Source: Hoplostethus atlanticus (lineage: Eukaryota > Chordata > Actinopteri > Trachichthyiformes > Trachichthyidae). Taken from it: a stretch of DNA of 64,000 nt. Location: contig JAXDDX010000322.1 of NCBI GenBank assembly GCA_034670405.1, forward strand, positions 62,001-126,000, in the 5' to 3' direction. Numbering within the stretch: the stretch's first letter is position 1; every line of letters begins with the position of its first letter. A program made the translations under genes and the position numbers. The notes under the pieces were generated by a model. The model was not told the DNA's origin. It made no database searches and was given only the letters and a program-made list of their open reading frames with translations. Shown piece after piece: positions 62,591 through 64,000 of the stretch.

Positions 62591-64000
62591 TATTTTCCAT
62601 TTAGCTTATTAAGACCCCAGCTTCCCTTAGACACTGTTGAAAACAATGGCTGTTACAAAGGTTACAGAGGTCTTAGTTCTGTGGCCTGTGATTCAATCAC
62701 CGCTTAACTCAACATTTTGACGAATGGCCGACGCCTCACATTCACACTGGGAAAAAACGACTATAAGCCGAAAGCTCAACTCGTTAATAATACCATGCTG
62801 CGCATTCAACTGCTTTCGGTTGGAAATAATACCAGAATGGACCCTGTGACAAAAGTACATGTGTTCGAGGCTTTTGTTTTAAAATCTGACTTGGTTTATA
62901 GAAGAGCCTGCACTCAGACCAGCCGACGTGTTACCCTTGCATCAACTGTCTAGTCAAAAGAAATAAGAAAATTTTATAAAGATTTATAAAGATAATGCTT
63001 CTGGATATATACCTTAAAAAACAAACGACAGTGGCATAAACAAGGAATACAACCTAGTGTTTTAAATATGGTCCACAATGTTAATTAACAGATTACCCAT
63101 GACTACTGCGTTGATTGTTTTATGAACGGTTCATCGATTGAATCCACATTCAATTCTGAATCCCTGTCGTTTTTACCATTTTGTTTTTGCCGTTCACGTG
63201 CAGTTTCAATGGTAATAACAATATGTCCGAACGCAGCACGGGCCCGATGCTTTAACCAGTGGGCGGTTCCTTCCCTGCACTGTGGGAGATGATGATGGCA
63301 TGCCGGACAAACACAAATATAACAAAGGGCTAACGCATTCAGCAGGGACTATTTTTTTGCCTTTCGTCCACCTTCTGTGATAGCAAATAAAATGTAAAGC
63401 CACAGCAGTTTGTCGACCATGTTTCCTGTGATAATAAGGGCGGAGAGGGGTATGGATTTGTACCAACAACGATGGTAAAAAAAATAAAAAACGACGCCAA
63501 TGAAACACTCCCACCCTGCTGGAGCTAAACAAAATGGAGAGATGTCTTTAAATAAAACCCGCACGAACGACCAGGGAGTTTAGCTCCTGTGAGACCTCCT
63601 TGAAGAGTAGAAAATGAAAAAAGCCAAAGGTAGACATAGTTTTTTGCAGCGTGCTTGTGAACAAAATGTTCCCCTGCATAATCCAGATTGTTGGAAACAG
63701 AAAAACCGGACGGTCCGCGTGTCATAACCAGCCGCCACCCTTTGATAGTCATATCTCTTACCTCCAAACGGGATCCAGATGTTGATAATCCTGATAATTA
63801 TTGGATGTTCATAAACGAGTTATTCCACTGACAAGACACCGGCATCCAGCCCAAAGCTCCTGTGGAGAGGAATGTGCAATGGGTGGAGAGGACACAAGAT
63901 GCTGCCTTCGTAGTACTGTCGGAAATCATCCGAATTGGGAGTGTTGAGAATGAAATACCTTTGGGAAATGTTGTAATGGTGGAACATAATGCTGATTAAA
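62591..64000. other. Terminal spacer, no gene recognised
   Basis: A 78-codon frame at 62717-62953 is free of low complexity but shows no known motif, splice site or partner exon. The last 110 bases resemble about 25660-25760. A gene beyond the window could have exons or a promoter here; I cannot tell. Confidence 0.4.

Noticed and set aside
62717-62953. 78-codon ORF as a real exon
   Set aside because: Not low-complexity, but no splice sites, motif or repeat support; length is within chance for this region.
1-64000. CRISPR arrays, operons, phage or plasmid features
   Set aside because: Introns, microsatellites and vertebrate transposons show this is eukaryotic nuclear DNA; no spacer-repeat array is present.

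Overview
This window looks like nuclear DNA of a ray-finned (teleost) fish. The protein-coding genes are split by GT-AG introns. The spacers are full of CA/TG microsatellites and of transposons typical of teleosts: Tc1/mariner, hAT, Tigger/pogo, TTAA-flanked MITEs, L2- and Rex-type LINE ends, and Ty3/Gypsy pieces. Nothing prokaryotic is present: no operons, no CRISPR, no phage. I cannot name the species.

Three cellular genes can be reconstructed exon by exon with consistent splice phases. (1) Plus strand, 6593-18437: a 205-residue four-span membrane protein of the TMEM176/MS4A (CD20-like) superfamily, six coding exons, all in phase 0. (2) Plus strand, 29208-32951: TMEM109 (mitsugumin-23), 231 residues in three coding exons. 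(3) Minus strand, 55683 down to 38691: a 426-residue single-pass cell-surface protein in 15 coding exons. It has a signal peptide, two Ig-like domains that contain no cysteine, a transmembrane segment ending in CCCC, and a long proline-rich tail built from small phase-0 exons, one only 21 nt. I do not recognise a mammalian orthologue for gene 3. In human, TMEM109 lies on 11q12 near the MS4A cluster, so genes 1 and 2 side by side fit an old linkage group. Gene 3 is convergent with TMEM109.

Layout: 1-6592 is repeat-rich and holds a TTAA MITE, a 52-bp hAT micro-MITE, and a minus-strand Gypsy LTR with scrambled pol pieces. 6593-18437 is gene 1; its introns carry a Tigger element and several dispersed repeats. 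19137-25440 is a block of mobile DNA: a hAT MITE, an element with 6-bp duplications, an L2 LINE, and a Tc1 element with a Gypsy piece inside. 25441-29207 is spacer. 29208-32951 is TMEM109, with Tc1 and LINE debris in its last intron. 33931-38690 has no coding signal and may be partly 3' UTR of gene 3. 38691-55683 is gene 3; its last intron holds a four-level nest of transposons and the exon 7-8 intron holds three more. 57528-59281 is a TTAA-flanked element with a Harbinger-like MITE inside. 60472-62473 holds two hAT elements.

The most interesting items are the cysteine-free Ig receptor with its exon-duplicated tail, and a family of about 1.35-kb elements with roughly 318-bp CG-rich terminal inverted repeats and exact 6-bp target duplications. 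For one copy, the uninterrupted target sequence is present elsewhere in this same window. A third item is that several splice acceptors sit directly on simple repeats.
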